64,000 nucleotides of DNA from Kangiella geojedonensis. GTDB taxonomy: Bacteria; Pseudomonadota; Gammaproteobacteria; Enterobacterales; Kangiellaceae. Of the stretch, positions 17,102 to 24,890 are shown piece after piece; the stretch's first letter is position 1, and each line of letters starts with the position of its first letter. Position numbers and translations under genes: made by a program. The stretch covers positions 2,356,001-2,420,000 of the forward strand of contig NZ_CP010975.1 of assembly GCF_000981765.1 (NCBI RefSeq), given 5' to 3'. Under the pieces are notes generated by a model. It saw nothing but the letters and a program-made list of their open reading frames with translations. It was not told the DNA's origin and ran no database searches.

Positions 17102-17587
17102 ATGGGGATCCGTTATTTAAAAATTATATTAGTGTTGTTTCTATCACTGCTTTGCCTTATTTATGGGCTACAAAACCTTGCCAACTTAGAAGCATGCTTC
17201 CAGTCAGTATCGTACGTTTTAGGCATGTCAGAGCATACTTATTATGCCAACTCTTGGTTTCCAGCTATTACCAATAGTGGCTTAGTTTGGGTCTGTGTAT
17301 TCATCATTATTGCACTTGAGCTAACCGCAGGAGTCTTACTATTCCTAGGTACGCTAGCACTATTTAAGGCACGTCGTTCAGACTCAGCATCGTTTAACCA
17401 AGCAAAATCGCTGTCCTTACTGGGTGCAGGAATTGGCATCATTGTCTGGTTCGGATTTTTTGGTGTGCTTGGCGGCGCTTGGTTTCAGTTGTGGCAAACG
17501 TCTGTAGGCGCTCAGTCGTTAGGCGGCGCATTCCAGTATTTTGCAAGCTGCGTTTTTATATGGGTCATCGTTAGAGCTGATGATTAA
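17102..17587 (+). CDS. DUF2165-family small integral membrane protein
   Basis: About 161 residues with four membrane helices. The motif order ('LYGLQNLANL' near the start, 'YYANSWFPAITN', 'FGFFGVLGGAWFQLWQT') matches predicted small integral membrane proteins of DUF2165/COG5472. An in-frame start at 17072 exists, but GGAGGGG (17092-17098) is spaced for the ATG at 17102, giving a normal N-terminal helix. Function unknown. Confidence 0.85.
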   Translation: MGIRYLKIILVLFLSLLCLIYGLQNLANLEACFQSVSYVLGMSEHTYYANSWFPAITNSGLVWVCVFIIIALELTAGVLLFLGTLALFKARRSDSASFNQAKSLSLLGAGIGIIVWFGFFGVLGGAWFQLWQTSVGAQSLGGAFQYFASCVFIWVIVRADD

Positions 17588-17596
17588 CCCCTGACT

Positions 17597-17632
17597 ACTA
17601 ACCATGGCATGAGCTTCCACGCCATGGTTAGT
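17597..17632. terminator. Bidirectional hairpin between convergent genes
   Basis: ACTAACCATGGC (17597-17608) and GCCATGGTTAGT (17621-17632) form a perfect 12-bp stem with a 12-base loop. There is no real T-run on either side, but its position between two convergent stops fits a shared terminator. Confidence 0.65.
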
Positions 17633-17637
17633 TCATA

Positions 17638-18591
17638 TTAATTGGATACGATACGGCGTCTATTCGAATTCTTTATCACGCCAATGGTATAAACCACCAA
17701 ACCTGCCCAAATAAAGCCGAAGGTCATCAATAAATCGAGATTAAAGGGCTCTTTAAACACAAAAACGGCCAAAATAAAGGTCAGACTTGGCGCGAGGTAT
17801 TGTAAAAACCCAATGGTATTTAAAGGCAAAATTCGCGCGCCAGCAGAGAACAACGCCAATGGCACTGTTGTGATAATACCGCCCGCTACCAGCAACCAAT
17901 CTATGGTTGGTGATAAGTTTAAGAAACTACCAGTCCCCGTATGCCATAAGTAGTAGATATAGCCTACCGTAATCGGGAGCACCATCAAGGTTTCAACCAA
18001 TAAGCCTTGTAACGGCCCAATGTTAACCTGCTTTCTAAGCAATCCATAGAAGCCGAAAGAAAACGCTAAGAATAGAGAGACCCACGGTAAACCTCCGAGC
18101 ACAACCACGCGATAGGCCACGCCAGCAATCGCCAAGCCTAGCGCCCACTTACTCCAAATCGAAAGCTTCTCCTTGAGGAAGAAAATTCCCAGCGCTACAC
18201 TAATTAGCGGATTAATAAAGTAACCCAAGCTGGTTTCAAGTACCCGATCATGTGTCACCGCCCATGTAAAGACCAGCCAGTTACCCGAAATCAACACCGC
18301 CGTTATCGCCAGTATCCCCATGGTTTTCTTATCTTTAAGCACACCCTTAGGAAATGGGCGCCTGATGATAAACATGATTAGCAATACCACCGGCACAGAC
18401 CAAGCCACTCGGTGCGCTAGGATCTCAAGAGCCGATACCTGTTGCACCGCTTTGAAATATATCGGTGCCAAGCCCCAAATCACAAAAGCACCGAGACCAC
18501 ATAAATAACCGGCTTTGTTATTTTTCTGCTCTTGATCGCTATTTTGTGACAAATGAGCTGATTGCTGATTTGTTGTGTTTTCAGCTGTCAT
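17638..18591 (-). CDS. rarD: RarD, EamA/DMT-family transporter
   Basis: A 317-residue ten-helix drug/metabolite transporter. After a polar 26-residue N-terminus comes 'GYLCGLGAFVIWGLAPIYFK', which is the RarD hallmark, followed by 'EILAHRVAWSVP' and later 'LLVETLMVLPI' and 'FLQYLAPSLTFILAVFVFKE'. RarD is linked by name to chloramphenicol resistance, but its physiological substrate is unknown. Stand-alone gene, 37 bases downstream of the thioesterase gene on the same strand. Confidence 0.93.
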   Translation of the reverse strand: MTAENTTNQQSAHLSQNSDQEQKNNKAGYLCGLGAFVIWGLAPIYFKAVQQVSALEILAHRVAWSVPVVLLIMFIIRRPFPKGVLKDKKTMGILAITAVLISGNWLVFTWAVTHDRVLETSLGYFINPLISVALGIFFLKEKLSIWSKWALGLAIAGVAYRVVVLGGLPWVSLFLAFSFGFYGLLRKQVNIGPLQGLLVETLMVLPITVGYIYYLWHTGTGSFLNLSPTIDWLLVAGGIITTVPLALFSAGARILPLNTIGFLQYLAPSLTFILAVFVFKEPFNLDLLMTFGFIWAGLVVYTIGVIKNSNRRRIVSN

Positions 18592-18628
18592 GACGATAAC
18601 CTATTGAAAAATATAGAGTGTGAACGAG

Positions 18629-19090
18629 CTAACCAACCATAAACGTACCCGTTGCCACAGCAATCTGGGTTTTGTTCTCGTTAATTAGTTCGGTACGCAC
18701 CACCGCGACTTTTTTGCCTGCCCGAAGTAACTCGGCTTTCGCATAAAACGTCTTTCCCCGCCCAGGGCGGAGGAAATCCACGCGTAAGTCGATAGTGCTT
18801 AATTTTGCAATTTTCTTTTTTAATTCATCCAGATGTGTGGCTGGATTAGTGTGCAAAATCCCCACAGCAGCCATGGTTCCGCCGACCATATCCATCGCTG
18901 AGGAAATAACGCCACCGTGTAAAATACCTTGAATATAATTACCCACAAGCTCGGGCTTCATGTCAAAAGTGATCACGCACTCTTCTTCGCTAACCGTTTG
19001 ATATTTAAGGCCAATATGTCGATTGAAAGGAATGTTGTTTACGAGTGCTTCGCCGAGCATATGCAAAGCATCTTGCTGTAGAGAACCCAT
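18629..19090 (-). CDS. Hotdog-fold thioesterase (PaaI/YigI-like)
   Basis: A 153-residue hotdog protein. The core 'GILHGGVISSAMDMVGGTMA' carries the catalytic-type Gly-Gly and Asp of PaaI-like thioesterases, and 'STIDLRVDFLRPGRGKTFYA' with 'VVRTELINENKTQIAVATGTF' are conserved beta segments. The insertion 'LDELKKKIAKL' resembles YigI-type members. It presumably hydrolyses medium- or long-chain acyl-CoA; substrate not determinable. Confidence 0.88.
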   Translation of the reverse strand: MGSLQQDALHMLGEALVNNIPFNRHIGLKYQTVSEEECVITFDMKPELVGNYIQGILHGGVISSAMDMVGGTMAAVGILHTNPATHLDELKKKIAKLSTIDLRVDFLRPGRGKTFYAKAELLRAGKKVAVVRTELINENKTQIAVATGTFMVG

Positions 19091-19223
19091 GCTACGTCTC
19101 CGAGTTGACCAAAGAGATGGTCCATCACCTAGAACTTAGAGCCATTGTGCCTGATTTGCCTAAAAAAAAGTATGCCTTAAAGTGAATATTCGGAATAACT
19201 TTGGGTTATTTTGCATCGCCTAT

Positions 19224-19251
19224 TTGATCACGCCTAGATTACGGTTATAAT
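19224..19251 (+). promoter_or_regulatory. Sigma-70 promoter of cytochrome c5 gene
   Basis: TTGATC (19224-19229), a 16-base spacer and a perfect TATAAT (19246-19251), about 94 bases before the ATG at 19345. The leader contains a GCCC...GGGC pair that may form a short stem. Confidence 0.7.
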
Positions 19252-19344
19252 TTGCGCACTGAATTTTCGCCCTCGGGTGTTTGGGCAAGTTTACTCTGAT
19301 GGTGTAAGCTTAGAGCCGATGATCTGTATTGATAGAGAGAGACC

Positions 19345-19779
19345 ATGATTAAAGTTAAATCCTTGTTCGTATTAGCTGTGAGCTTCACAGCAGCAGTATT
19401 TGCCGGCGCAGCGGCAGCGACACACTTGAGTGACTCAAACGTTAAAGATCGTTTAGAGCCAGTTCATAAAGTTTATGTTGAGGGCGATGAGGTACCACAA
19501 GTATCCAATACAGTTCCAACAACAGCATCTTCAGGTCCTCGTGAACCAGCAGATATCTACAACACCTACTGTACAGCATGTCACGCTTCTGGCGTTGCTG
19601 GCGCTCCAATTATGGGCGACGTAGCGGTTTGGGACGAGCGCATGTCTAAAGGCATCGAAACAGTTTATAACAATGCGATCAACGGTATCAACGCAATGCC
19701 TGCAAAAGGTACTTGTGCCGACTGTTCAGACGACGAAATCAAAGCTGTTGTTGACTACATGCTAGAAGAAAGCAAGTAA
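19345..19779 (+). CDS. Cytochrome c5-type periplasmic electron carrier
   Basis: A 144-residue class I c-type cytochrome with a Sec signal peptide (1-25), a 30-residue linker and one heme domain with CTACH at about 76-80. The axial Met is in 'GINAMPAKG', and the extra pair in 'GTCADCSDDEI' forms the disulfide typical of cytochrome c5. Expected to shuttle electrons in the periplasm. It has its own promoter and terminator, so it is monocistronic. Confidence 0.93.
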   Translation: MIKVKSLFVLAVSFTAAVFAGAAAATHLSDSNVKDRLEPVHKVYVEGDEVPQVSNTVPTTASSGPREPADIYNTYCTACHASGVAGAPIMGDVAVWDERMSKGIETVYNNAINGINAMPAKGTCADCSDDEIKAVVDYMLEESK

Positions 19780-19789
19780 TCATTATTAA

Positions 19790-19815
19790 AGGCCGATCGA
19801 TTGATCGGCTTTTTT
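19790..19815 (+). terminator. Intrinsic terminator after cytochrome c5 gene
   Basis: GCCGATC-gatt-GATCGGC (19792-19809) followed by six T's. Confidence 0.93.
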
Positions 19816-19835
19816 GTGCCTGAAATTTACGATTT

Positions 19836-20306
19836 ATGCAGTGCATTAAGCCGGAACAGCCGCACTTACTCGAAGTCATGGAGTGGGTTCGAAATCCTAA
19901 AGTATTCGATATTTGGGCTGGGCCGGGCGTACGCTTTCCTTTTACTGCCGAAACCTTTATTCACGACTTAAAACTCGATGAACTGCACAGCCGAGTATTG
20001 ATCGACAATGGACAAGTCGTCGCTTTTGGCCAAACCTACCAACGACTTGGTTACACACACCTTGGAAGGCTAGTGGTTAAGCCCGACCTCCAAGGCAAAG
20101 GCGTCGGCACTGAACTTATCAGACAACTCATGGCAATTGGCGATCAAGAGTTCAACAGTAAAGGCTATTCACTGTTTGTGTTAAAGGCCAATACCCGCGC
20201 CAAAAAGCTTTACCTTAAACTTGGTTTTAAGGTTCAAGAGTACCCAGAAATCATGCCTTTGGCTGATTGCCTCTATATGGTAAACGATCATGAGCCCGCA
20301 GCTTAA
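19836..20306 (+). CDS. GNAT-family N-acetyltransferase
   Basis: A 156-residue GNAT protein. The acetyl-CoA motif A is 'HLGRLVVKPDLQGKGVGTELI' (given as 'VVKPDLQGKGVGTELI'), with the Q/RxxGxG/A signature QGKGVG, and motif B is 'NTRAKKLYLKLGF'. It is close to RimI-like enzymes in size, but the substrate is unknown. It overlaps the next gene by 17 bases, suggesting coupled translation with a heme protein. Confidence 0.9.
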   Translation: MQCIKPEQPHLLEVMEWVRNPKVFDIWAGPGVRFPFTAETFIHDLKLDELHSRVLIDNGQVVAFGQTYQRLGYTHLGRLVVKPDLQGKGVGTELIRQLMAIGDQEFNSKGYSLFVLKANTRAKKLYLKLGFKVQEYPEIMPLADCLYMVNDHEPAA

Positions 20307-20610
20307 AATCTCTCTAATAATAGTTTTGATATCCATCCTCGTGGGCTGTAGCCAAGAGCCGCCTAAGAATGATGGTGAAAGTATTTACTACCGCTCCTGT
20401 TTTAGTTGCCATGAACGTGGCCATGGTGGCGCACCACTGCGTGGAAATTTGGAACAGTGGCAAGCGCGCATTGATAAAGGCGAAGATGCTTTGATGAAAA
20501 GCATGTTAGAAGGTTATAAAACCATGCCACCGAAAGGCGGCTGTTTCGACTGCACCGAAGCAGAACTTCAAAAAGCGTTGGATTTTATGTTGCAGCCGAG
20601 GAGCCAGTAA
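20290..20610 (+). CDS. Cytochrome c5-like lipoprotein
   Basis: A 106-residue protein with a lipoprotein signal (lipobox 'LVGC', Cys20) and one heme-binding motif CFSCH at about 37-41. Met ligand candidate in 'YKTMPPKGG', and the c5-type cysteine pair is in 'GGCFDCTEAEL'. It is a membrane-anchored paralogue of the protein encoded at 19345. It overlaps the acetyltransferase gene at its 5' end and the convergent doxX-like gene by 26 bases at its 3' end. Confidence 0.92.
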   Translation: MSPQLKISLIIVLISILVGCSQEPPKNDGESIYYRSCFSCHERGHGGAPLRGNLEQWQARIDKGEDALMKSMLEGYKTMPPKGGCFDCTEAELQKALDFMLQPRSQ

Positions 20611-20959
20611 TAGCTCGGATAAGCGCTCTAATATCTTGTCGACCAACATACGCACGCCAAACTGCTGTCAGCAAAATTACGCTGGCAATCACTAACATCA
20701 TCCACTCACTGTGCATGACGTGTGTCGCCACAGCGCCGACCATCACACCGCTTAAACCCAAGCCCGCGACCGAAACCAAACGCGGAACCAATAAAGCAAC
20801 AGCACCCGCAACTTCAACAGCACCCGTAAAATACATAAACCACACCGGATAGCCCCAACGCTCAAACGCATCAACCTCAAACTCTAGGCCCAATAATTTT
20901 GCGCTGCCTGACAATAAGAAGATAAGCGCCAATAACCCTGTAACAATCTTGATTTTCAT
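20585..20959 (-). CDS. DoxX-family membrane protein
   Basis: A 124-residue four-helix protein of the DoxX/DoxD-like group; 'LSGSAKLLGLEF' and 'FERWGYPVWFMYFTGAVEVAGA' (start 'FERWGYPVW') are characteristic. Function in bacteria is not settled; members have been tied to thiosulfate oxidation and to redox stress complexes. Two perfect palindromes lie upstream (21028-21065). Confidence 0.88.
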   Translation of the reverse strand: MKIKIVTGLLALIFLLSGSAKLLGLEFEVDAFERWGYPVWFMYFTGAVEVAGAVALLVPRLVSVAGLGLSGVMVGAVATHVMHSEWMMLVIASVILLTAVWRAYVGRQDIRALIRAITGSSAAT

Positions 20960-21027
20960 TCTACTTCTCCATTAACCACTTGGATTATAGACTATGTATT
21001 ATTGAAAACATTACACGCCGTCTCTTA

Positions 21028-21065
21028 ATCAAGCTATCTTGATGCTATTATGCTTTCAAGCATAA
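21028..21065. promoter_or_regulatory. Two tandem perfect palindromes upstream of doxX-like gene
   Basis: ATCAAG-ctat-CTTGAT (21028-21043) is followed four bases later by TTATGCTT-tc-AAGCATAA (21048-21065). They lie 69-106 bases before the doxX-like start and before the terminator of the PKD gene, so they most likely control doxX. The second is reminiscent of compact dimeric-repressor sites such as those of Rrf2 proteins, but I cannot assign a regulator. Confidence 0.45.
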
Positions 21066-21126
21066 GGAAAGGATGCTGCGATTGTCATAAAAAATATCAT
21101 CCCGAACCAGACATAGAAATAACCAT

Positions 21127-21149
21127 AAAAAAACCGGGGCGAACCCCGG
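21127..21149 (-). terminator. Intrinsic terminator of the PKD lipoprotein gene
   Basis: On the minus strand CCGGGG-ttcg-CCCCGG is followed by seven T's, 26 bases after the gene's stop. The UUCG tetraloop makes it very stable. Confidence 0.95.
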
Positions 21150-21174
21150 CTTTAGTTTACGCATCACTATTTAT

Positions 21175-23361
21175 TTAGTTACTCGTAAAAGTATAGTTTG
21201 CTTCAAAAGTTTGCCCTGTTTCAGCAATTTCAAAACTAAAGGTTAAGTTCGTTTCTACTCCTGCTGTAAGCGGTGACATTAATGCAAACTCTACGGCCTG
21301 GCCTTCTAGCAAAACGAAGCCATCAGAGATTACTGTGAAGTAAGGTGATACATTACCTGAATCATCCGTTACTTGAATATTTGTAATCGTATAATTCTGA
21401 CCTTCCGCCACAATACTAAAGGTATCTAACGTAAAGTCAGTAGAGCCGCTTGCCGAAGCGTCAACTGTCGCGCTTGACGAATAAGGCATAGCGACCTGAT
21501 TAAAGGTTGCGTTTGCGTCTGCGCCAAACTGCTTACTCAGGGTTACTTGTGGTTGAATCACTTCAACATACACAAGATCTTCGATACTTGCTTCCGTACC
21601 GTCATCCACCACCAACGCAATCACATAACTGCCTTCGACATCAGCAGTGAAGACTGGAGTGGCTACCGTAGCATCAACAAATGTAGCTGAGCTAGCGCTT
21701 GGTTTTGATACAAATGTCCATTGATACGTTAATACATCAGCATCCGCATCAAAGCTACCTGTACCATCCAGCGTGACAGATGTTCCTGCCGTAACTCGTG
21801 CGTCTAAACCAGCATTTGCAATCGGTTTAGCGTTTGCTGTCGCGGCAACTACAGTCACAGTGTCGGCTTCTGATTTGATTGATCCATCGTTCACGATTAA
21901 CTGAATCGTATAAGATCCTTCCACATCAGCAGTAAAGCTCGGATCAACTGTTGTCGAGCTGTTCAATGATGCTGCGCTACTCGCTGGAGCAGAAATAATT
22001 GCCCACTCATAGGCGATAGCATCACCATCGGCATCAACACTCGCCGAGCCATCTAAGGTAACAGTTGCACCCGTCTTAACGCTTTGCTCTAAGCCCGCAT
22101 GCGCAATCGGTGCTGTGTTTGCTTCTAAAGCAACAACCGTTACAGCATCAGCACTACTATTTACTGAACCATCGTCAACAATTAACTCAGCTTCATAAGT
22201 ACCTTCGACATCGGCAACAAATGTTGGCGTGGCTAAACTGACATTATTTAATGCAGCCATACTACCCGCCGGAGTAGATGTTAACGCCCACTGGTAATTT
22301 ACTAAATCACCATCAGCATCCGAACTCGCTGTACCATCTAATGTCACCACTGTGCCTGCTTTAACGTGCAGATCATCACCTGCATCTGCCACAGGCTCAG
22401 AGTTTGCTGAAGCAGCGACTACTGTTACAGCATCGGCGCTACCGCTAACCGTACCATCGCTGACCACAAGTTCAGCCGTATAAGTACCGTCAACATCCGC
22501 GTCAAATGTCGGACGTGTTGCAGTGCTATCACTCAATACAGCCACACTCGCAGAAGGCTTAGCAGTTAAAGTCCATTGATACGTGATTTCATCACCATCA
22601 ATATCCGTACTTGCAGAACCATCCAACATCACTGTGGAATTGGTTTTAACACTCTGATCTTTACCTGCATTCGATACCGGCGCTGTATTCACCGTTGCTG
22701 CGATAATGGTTACAGAATCAACATCACTGTCCACCGTGCCGTCATTCACTACTAAATCAGCGGTGTAAGTACCATCAACATCTGCAATAAACGTTGGACT
22801 TTCTACATCGGCATCGCTTAGAACAGCGGCGCTACCCGAAGGTTTAGACGTGATTTCCCACTGATAAGTTAATGTATCGCCATCAGCATCAACGCTCGCT
22901 GAACCATCGAGCATGACTGTTGCGCCCGTATTCACATCCTGATCTGAGCCAGCGTTTGCTTCCGGCGCTTGATTCGCACTTGCGGCCACGACCGTTACAC
23001 TATCGACATCACTCGATAGAACACCGTCACTAACGACCAATTCCGCAGTATAAGAACCTTCTACGTCTGCTGTGAAGGTTGGCTCTGCGCTGGTTGCAGC
23101 GGCTAACACTGCCGTACTACCCGCAGGCGCTGAAGAGAGAGTCCATTGATAGGTCAATGTATCACCATCAGGATCTGAACTTGCCGCACCATTTAATGTA
23201 ACTTCGGCGCCGACCGCTACATCCTGATCATCGCCAGCTTCCGCTACTGGCTTTTGGTTTTCGGAATCTGAATTATCGTCATTCGAGTCAGAATCACTAC
23301 AAGCTGACATGACGAACACTAAAGAGCTTATCGCTAATAGTCGTTTCATGAGATTAAACAT
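21175..23361 (-). CDS. Lipoprotein with six PKD-like repeats
   Basis: A 728-residue surface or periplasmic lipoprotein (lipobox 'VMSAC', Cys21) with an acidic Ser/Asp linker. Residues about 36-605 hold six tandem PKD-type repeats of about 95 residues, each opening with P-x-A-x-A-G-x-D/E and carrying 'DGDxxxYQW' and 'FTADVEGSYxxxLVVxDG'. A distinct beta-sandwich-like domain of about 120 residues ends the protein. Such arrays act as stalks for adhesion or polysaccharide binding. GAGGAG lies seven bases before the ATG at 23361. The repeats are similar at DNA level too, so copy number may vary. Confidence 0.9.
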   Translation of the reverse strand: MFNLMKRLLAISSLVFVMSACSDSDSNDDNSDSENQKPVAEAGDDQDVAVGAEVTLNGAASSDPDGDTLTYQWTLSSAPAGSTAVLAAATSAEPTFTADVEGSYTAELVVSDGVLSSDVDSVTVVAASANQAPEANAGSDQDVNTGATVMLDGSASVDADGDTLTYQWEITSKPSGSAAVLSDADVESPTFIADVDGTYTADLVVNDGTVDSDVDSVTIIAATVNTAPVSNAGKDQSVKTNSTVMLDGSASTDIDGDEITYQWTLTAKPSASVAVLSDSTATRPTFDADVDGTYTAELVVSDGTVSGSADAVTVVAASANSEPVADAGDDLHVKAGTVVTLDGTASSDADGDLVNYQWALTSTPAGSMAALNNVSLATPTFVADVEGTYEAELIVDDGSVNSSADAVTVVALEANTAPIAHAGLEQSVKTGATVTLDGSASVDADGDAIAYEWAIISAPASSAASLNSSTTVDPSFTADVEGSYTIQLIVNDGSIKSEADTVTVVAATANAKPIANAGLDARVTAGTSVTLDGTGSFDADADVLTYQWTFVSKPSASSATFVDATVATPVFTADVEGSYVIALVVDDGTEASIEDLVYVEVIQPQVTLSKQFGADANATFNQVAMPYSSSATVDASASGSTDFTLDTFSIVAEGQNYTITNIQVTDDSGNVSPYFTVISDGFVLLEGQAVEFALMSPLTAGVETNLTFSFEIAETGQTFEANYTFTSN

Positions 23362-23829
23362 AAGTTACTCCTCGTTCTCGTTCCACCAGAAAACAGCATC
23401 GTTCGCTGGTTTACAGGGTTCCGCATAAGTTCTACGTGAGTCCCCGTAATGGAAAGATTTCGTCGTAACCAAAGCGATTGTCTATCCTGACAATAAAGGC
23501 CTTGATTGAAACCTCAGTTCAAAGCTTTTAATTGTTTTGAGACTTAAACATTTTACTAGATGAGATTAAGATGTGTTTAAAGAACTGTAAAATCAATAAG
23601 TTATAAGTCCCCCTCCGCTATATCCACTCGCATGCGTAGGCTATAGCTGGTTAGACCTCCATAGTGTTTTTTTGATTTAGAACGACACCAATGCGCCCTT
23701 GCATTGCTGCTCAGACCCGTTGCTCCGCAGTTTGCGAAATGCATCACACTTGTTTATATTACGTACAGATAGCTGAAAGAAACAACACTAATAAAGAAAC
23801 GATAAAACTAGAAATAAAAAGGATTCAGG
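23362..23829. other. 468-base region without a convincing gene
   Basis: The right part is AT-rich. The promoter of the PKD gene should be here. A hairpin on the minus strand (AAACCAGC / GCTGTTTT, 23390-23412) lies just before its ribosome-binding site. CTATA...TATAG is seen around 23618-23645. I looked for c-di-GMP, fluoride and other common riboswitch cores on both strands and found none. Confidence 0.5.
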
Positions 23830-23910
23830 ATGAAAAAATTAGGACTATTGTTACTACTAACCTTACCTTTTGCACAAAACAGTTACACTTGTGGTTCAGA
23901 GAATACATAA
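23830..23910 (+). CDS. 26-residue ORF, signal-peptide-like (truncated gene or micropeptide)
   Basis: ATG at 23830 is preceded by AAAAAGGA at an ideal spacing of about six bases. It encodes MKKLGLLLLLTLPFAQNSYT plus six more residues including a single Cys, then TAA. This reads as a Sec signal peptide with almost no mature protein, so it is probably the 5' remnant of a secreted-protein gene cut by the adjacent repeat-like element. A genuine short membrane peptide is the alternative. Confidence 0.45.
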   Translation: MKKLGLLLLLTLPFAQNSYTCGSENT

Positions 23911-23929
23911 ATGCACTCTGACCCCATTT
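23904..23929. repeat. REP-transposase-associated type inverted repeat (solitary)
   Basis: ATAAATG (23906-23912) and CATTTAT (23924-23930 region) enclose CACTCTGACCCC. The reverse complement, ATGGGGTCAGAGTGCAT, resembles the 'GGGGTCAGAGT' ends I associate with REP-associated tyrosine transposase elements in gammaproteobacteria. No transposase gene is present, so it would be a leftover or non-autonomous copy. It directly follows the truncated 26-residue ORF. Confidence 0.45.
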
Positions 23930-23977
23930 ATTTAACCAATGAAATCCTCCCAAATCTTTAGAACTCTTAGAGGCATA

Positions 23978-24469
23978 ATGAGACGCTTAACTATATTACT
24001 CTCGGCAATATTATTATCTGGTTGTATTACAACAAAACAAAAATACATCCAAATGGTTTCAGATCCAAAGTTTGCTATTCTCCTAGTTAAGGGGGATAAC
24101 CAAAAGGCTGCTCTCTCCGCTACAGTCGAGATTAAAAATATAAAAACTGGGCAAAAAACCCACCTCAACGATATGATTCGCCACGGAAATAGAGGAAAGC
24201 CTGTCGTATTCAAACTAGAACCCGGCGTATATAAACTATCGAGGTACCTTCTCTACAACAATGTAAAGCCAAGCTTAGACCATCTTAATTACTTCTTTTC
24301 TGTTGAAGCAGGTAAAGTTAATTATGTGGGAGACTGGAGCTTTAAAGAACAATGGGGGAGTGGAGCACTAGATGTAGATTTTTCCGTTAAATACAACCCC
24401 GAAACGATCAATACTGCCAAGCAGACCTTTGACATCTTATTGACTAAGTGGAAATTGAAAAGTTATTAA
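23978..24469 (+). CDS. Lipoprotein of unknown function
   Basis: About 163 residues with a lipoprotein signal ('RRLTILLSAILLSGC', Cys16). The mature domain is beta-rich: 'KFAILLVKGDNQ', 'LEPGVYKLSRY', 'YFFSVEAGKVNYVGDW', a pattern like DUF2846-type or transthyretin-like lipoproteins in which 'PGxYxl' and 'aGxxxYvG' recur. I do not assign a family. The frame runs back to 23939, but AGAGG is spaced for the ATG at 23978. Base composition is more AT-rich than the flanking core genes. Confidence 0.7.
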   Translation: MRRLTILLSAILLSGCITTKQKYIQMVSDPKFAILLVKGDNQKAALSATVEIKNIKTGQKTHLNDMIRHGNRGKPVVFKLEPGVYKLSRYLLYNNVKPSLDHLNYFFSVEAGKVNYVGDWSFKEQWGSGALDVDFSVKYNPETINTAKQTFDILLTKWKLKSY

Positions 24470-24508
24470 TTTCAGCTAAATAAATTCGGTCATAGTACAT
24501 TTATTTTA

Positions 24509-24814
24509 ATGAAAACATTCTTCTTTAGGTTCGGTAGAACCATTATTTATTTATCTTTATGCGTATGCCTTACTGCACTTATTCTCCTTGAGTACACAAC
24601 TGCCTTTAGTGATAGAAAGAATATTCAAGGTACTGTAGAAGAAGTCATTATACGTAGCAATTATTACTACAATATTATGAATGTAAAATTACAGGATGGT
24701 AGGAATGTTTACGTCCCCACACGCTATGACAAAGTTGGTGACACAATTACTCTGAATTGTTTTGAAGGAGGGCTAACAGGAAAGCTTTCTTGTGATTACG
24801 TTTTCACTAAGTGA
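24509..24814 (+). CDS. Small membrane-anchored protein of unknown function
   Basis: A 101-residue protein with one N-terminal membrane helix (about 10-32) and a beta-strand domain ('GTVEEVIIRSNYYYNIMNV', 'DGRNVYVPTRYDKVGDTITL') that looks like a small SH3/OB-type barrel outside the membrane. No family recognised. No Shine-Dalgarno is visible before the ATG. It lies 39 bases after the lipoprotein gene in the same AT-rich patch, so the pair may be an accessory unit. Confidence 0.6.
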   Translation: MKTFFFRFGRTIIYLSLCVCLTALILLEYTTAFSDRKNIQGTVEEVIIRSNYYYNIMNVKLQDGRNVYVPTRYDKVGDTITLNCFEGGLTGKLSCDYVFTK

Positions 24815-24820
24815 GCAAGC

Positions 24821-24889
24821 GTAGCCTCGAAGGAATGGAGTGAATTCGAGGTATTACTCCTCGAACACGCTGACGCTGCTCGAGGCTAC
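24821..24889. repeat. Palindromic intergenic repeat with GTAGCC ends
   Basis: GTAGCCTCGA (24821-24830) and TCGAGGCTAC (24880-24889) are perfect 10-bp inverted ends, and TTCGAGG-tattact-CCTCGAA (24845-24865) is a perfect inner hairpin. The plan (GTAGCC end, purine-rich middle, mirrored end) is that of dispersed 'GTAGCCCGGAT...'-type intergenic repeats of gammaproteobacteria. It abuts the stop codon of the helicase gene and could also help terminate transcription. Confidence 0.65.
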
Positions 24890-24890
24890 A

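Noticed and set aside
23390-23412. Hairpin with a short T-run before the ribosome-binding site of the PKD lipoprotein gene, considered as an attenuator or riboswitch
   Set aside because: The stem has a mismatch and only four T's, and the region shows no riboswitch core that I recognise.
24821-24889. Reading the GTAGCC palindrome as a CRISPR-like or integron attC site
   Set aside because: There is one copy only, no spacer array, no integrase, and no attC core triplets (GTT/AAC) at the right places.
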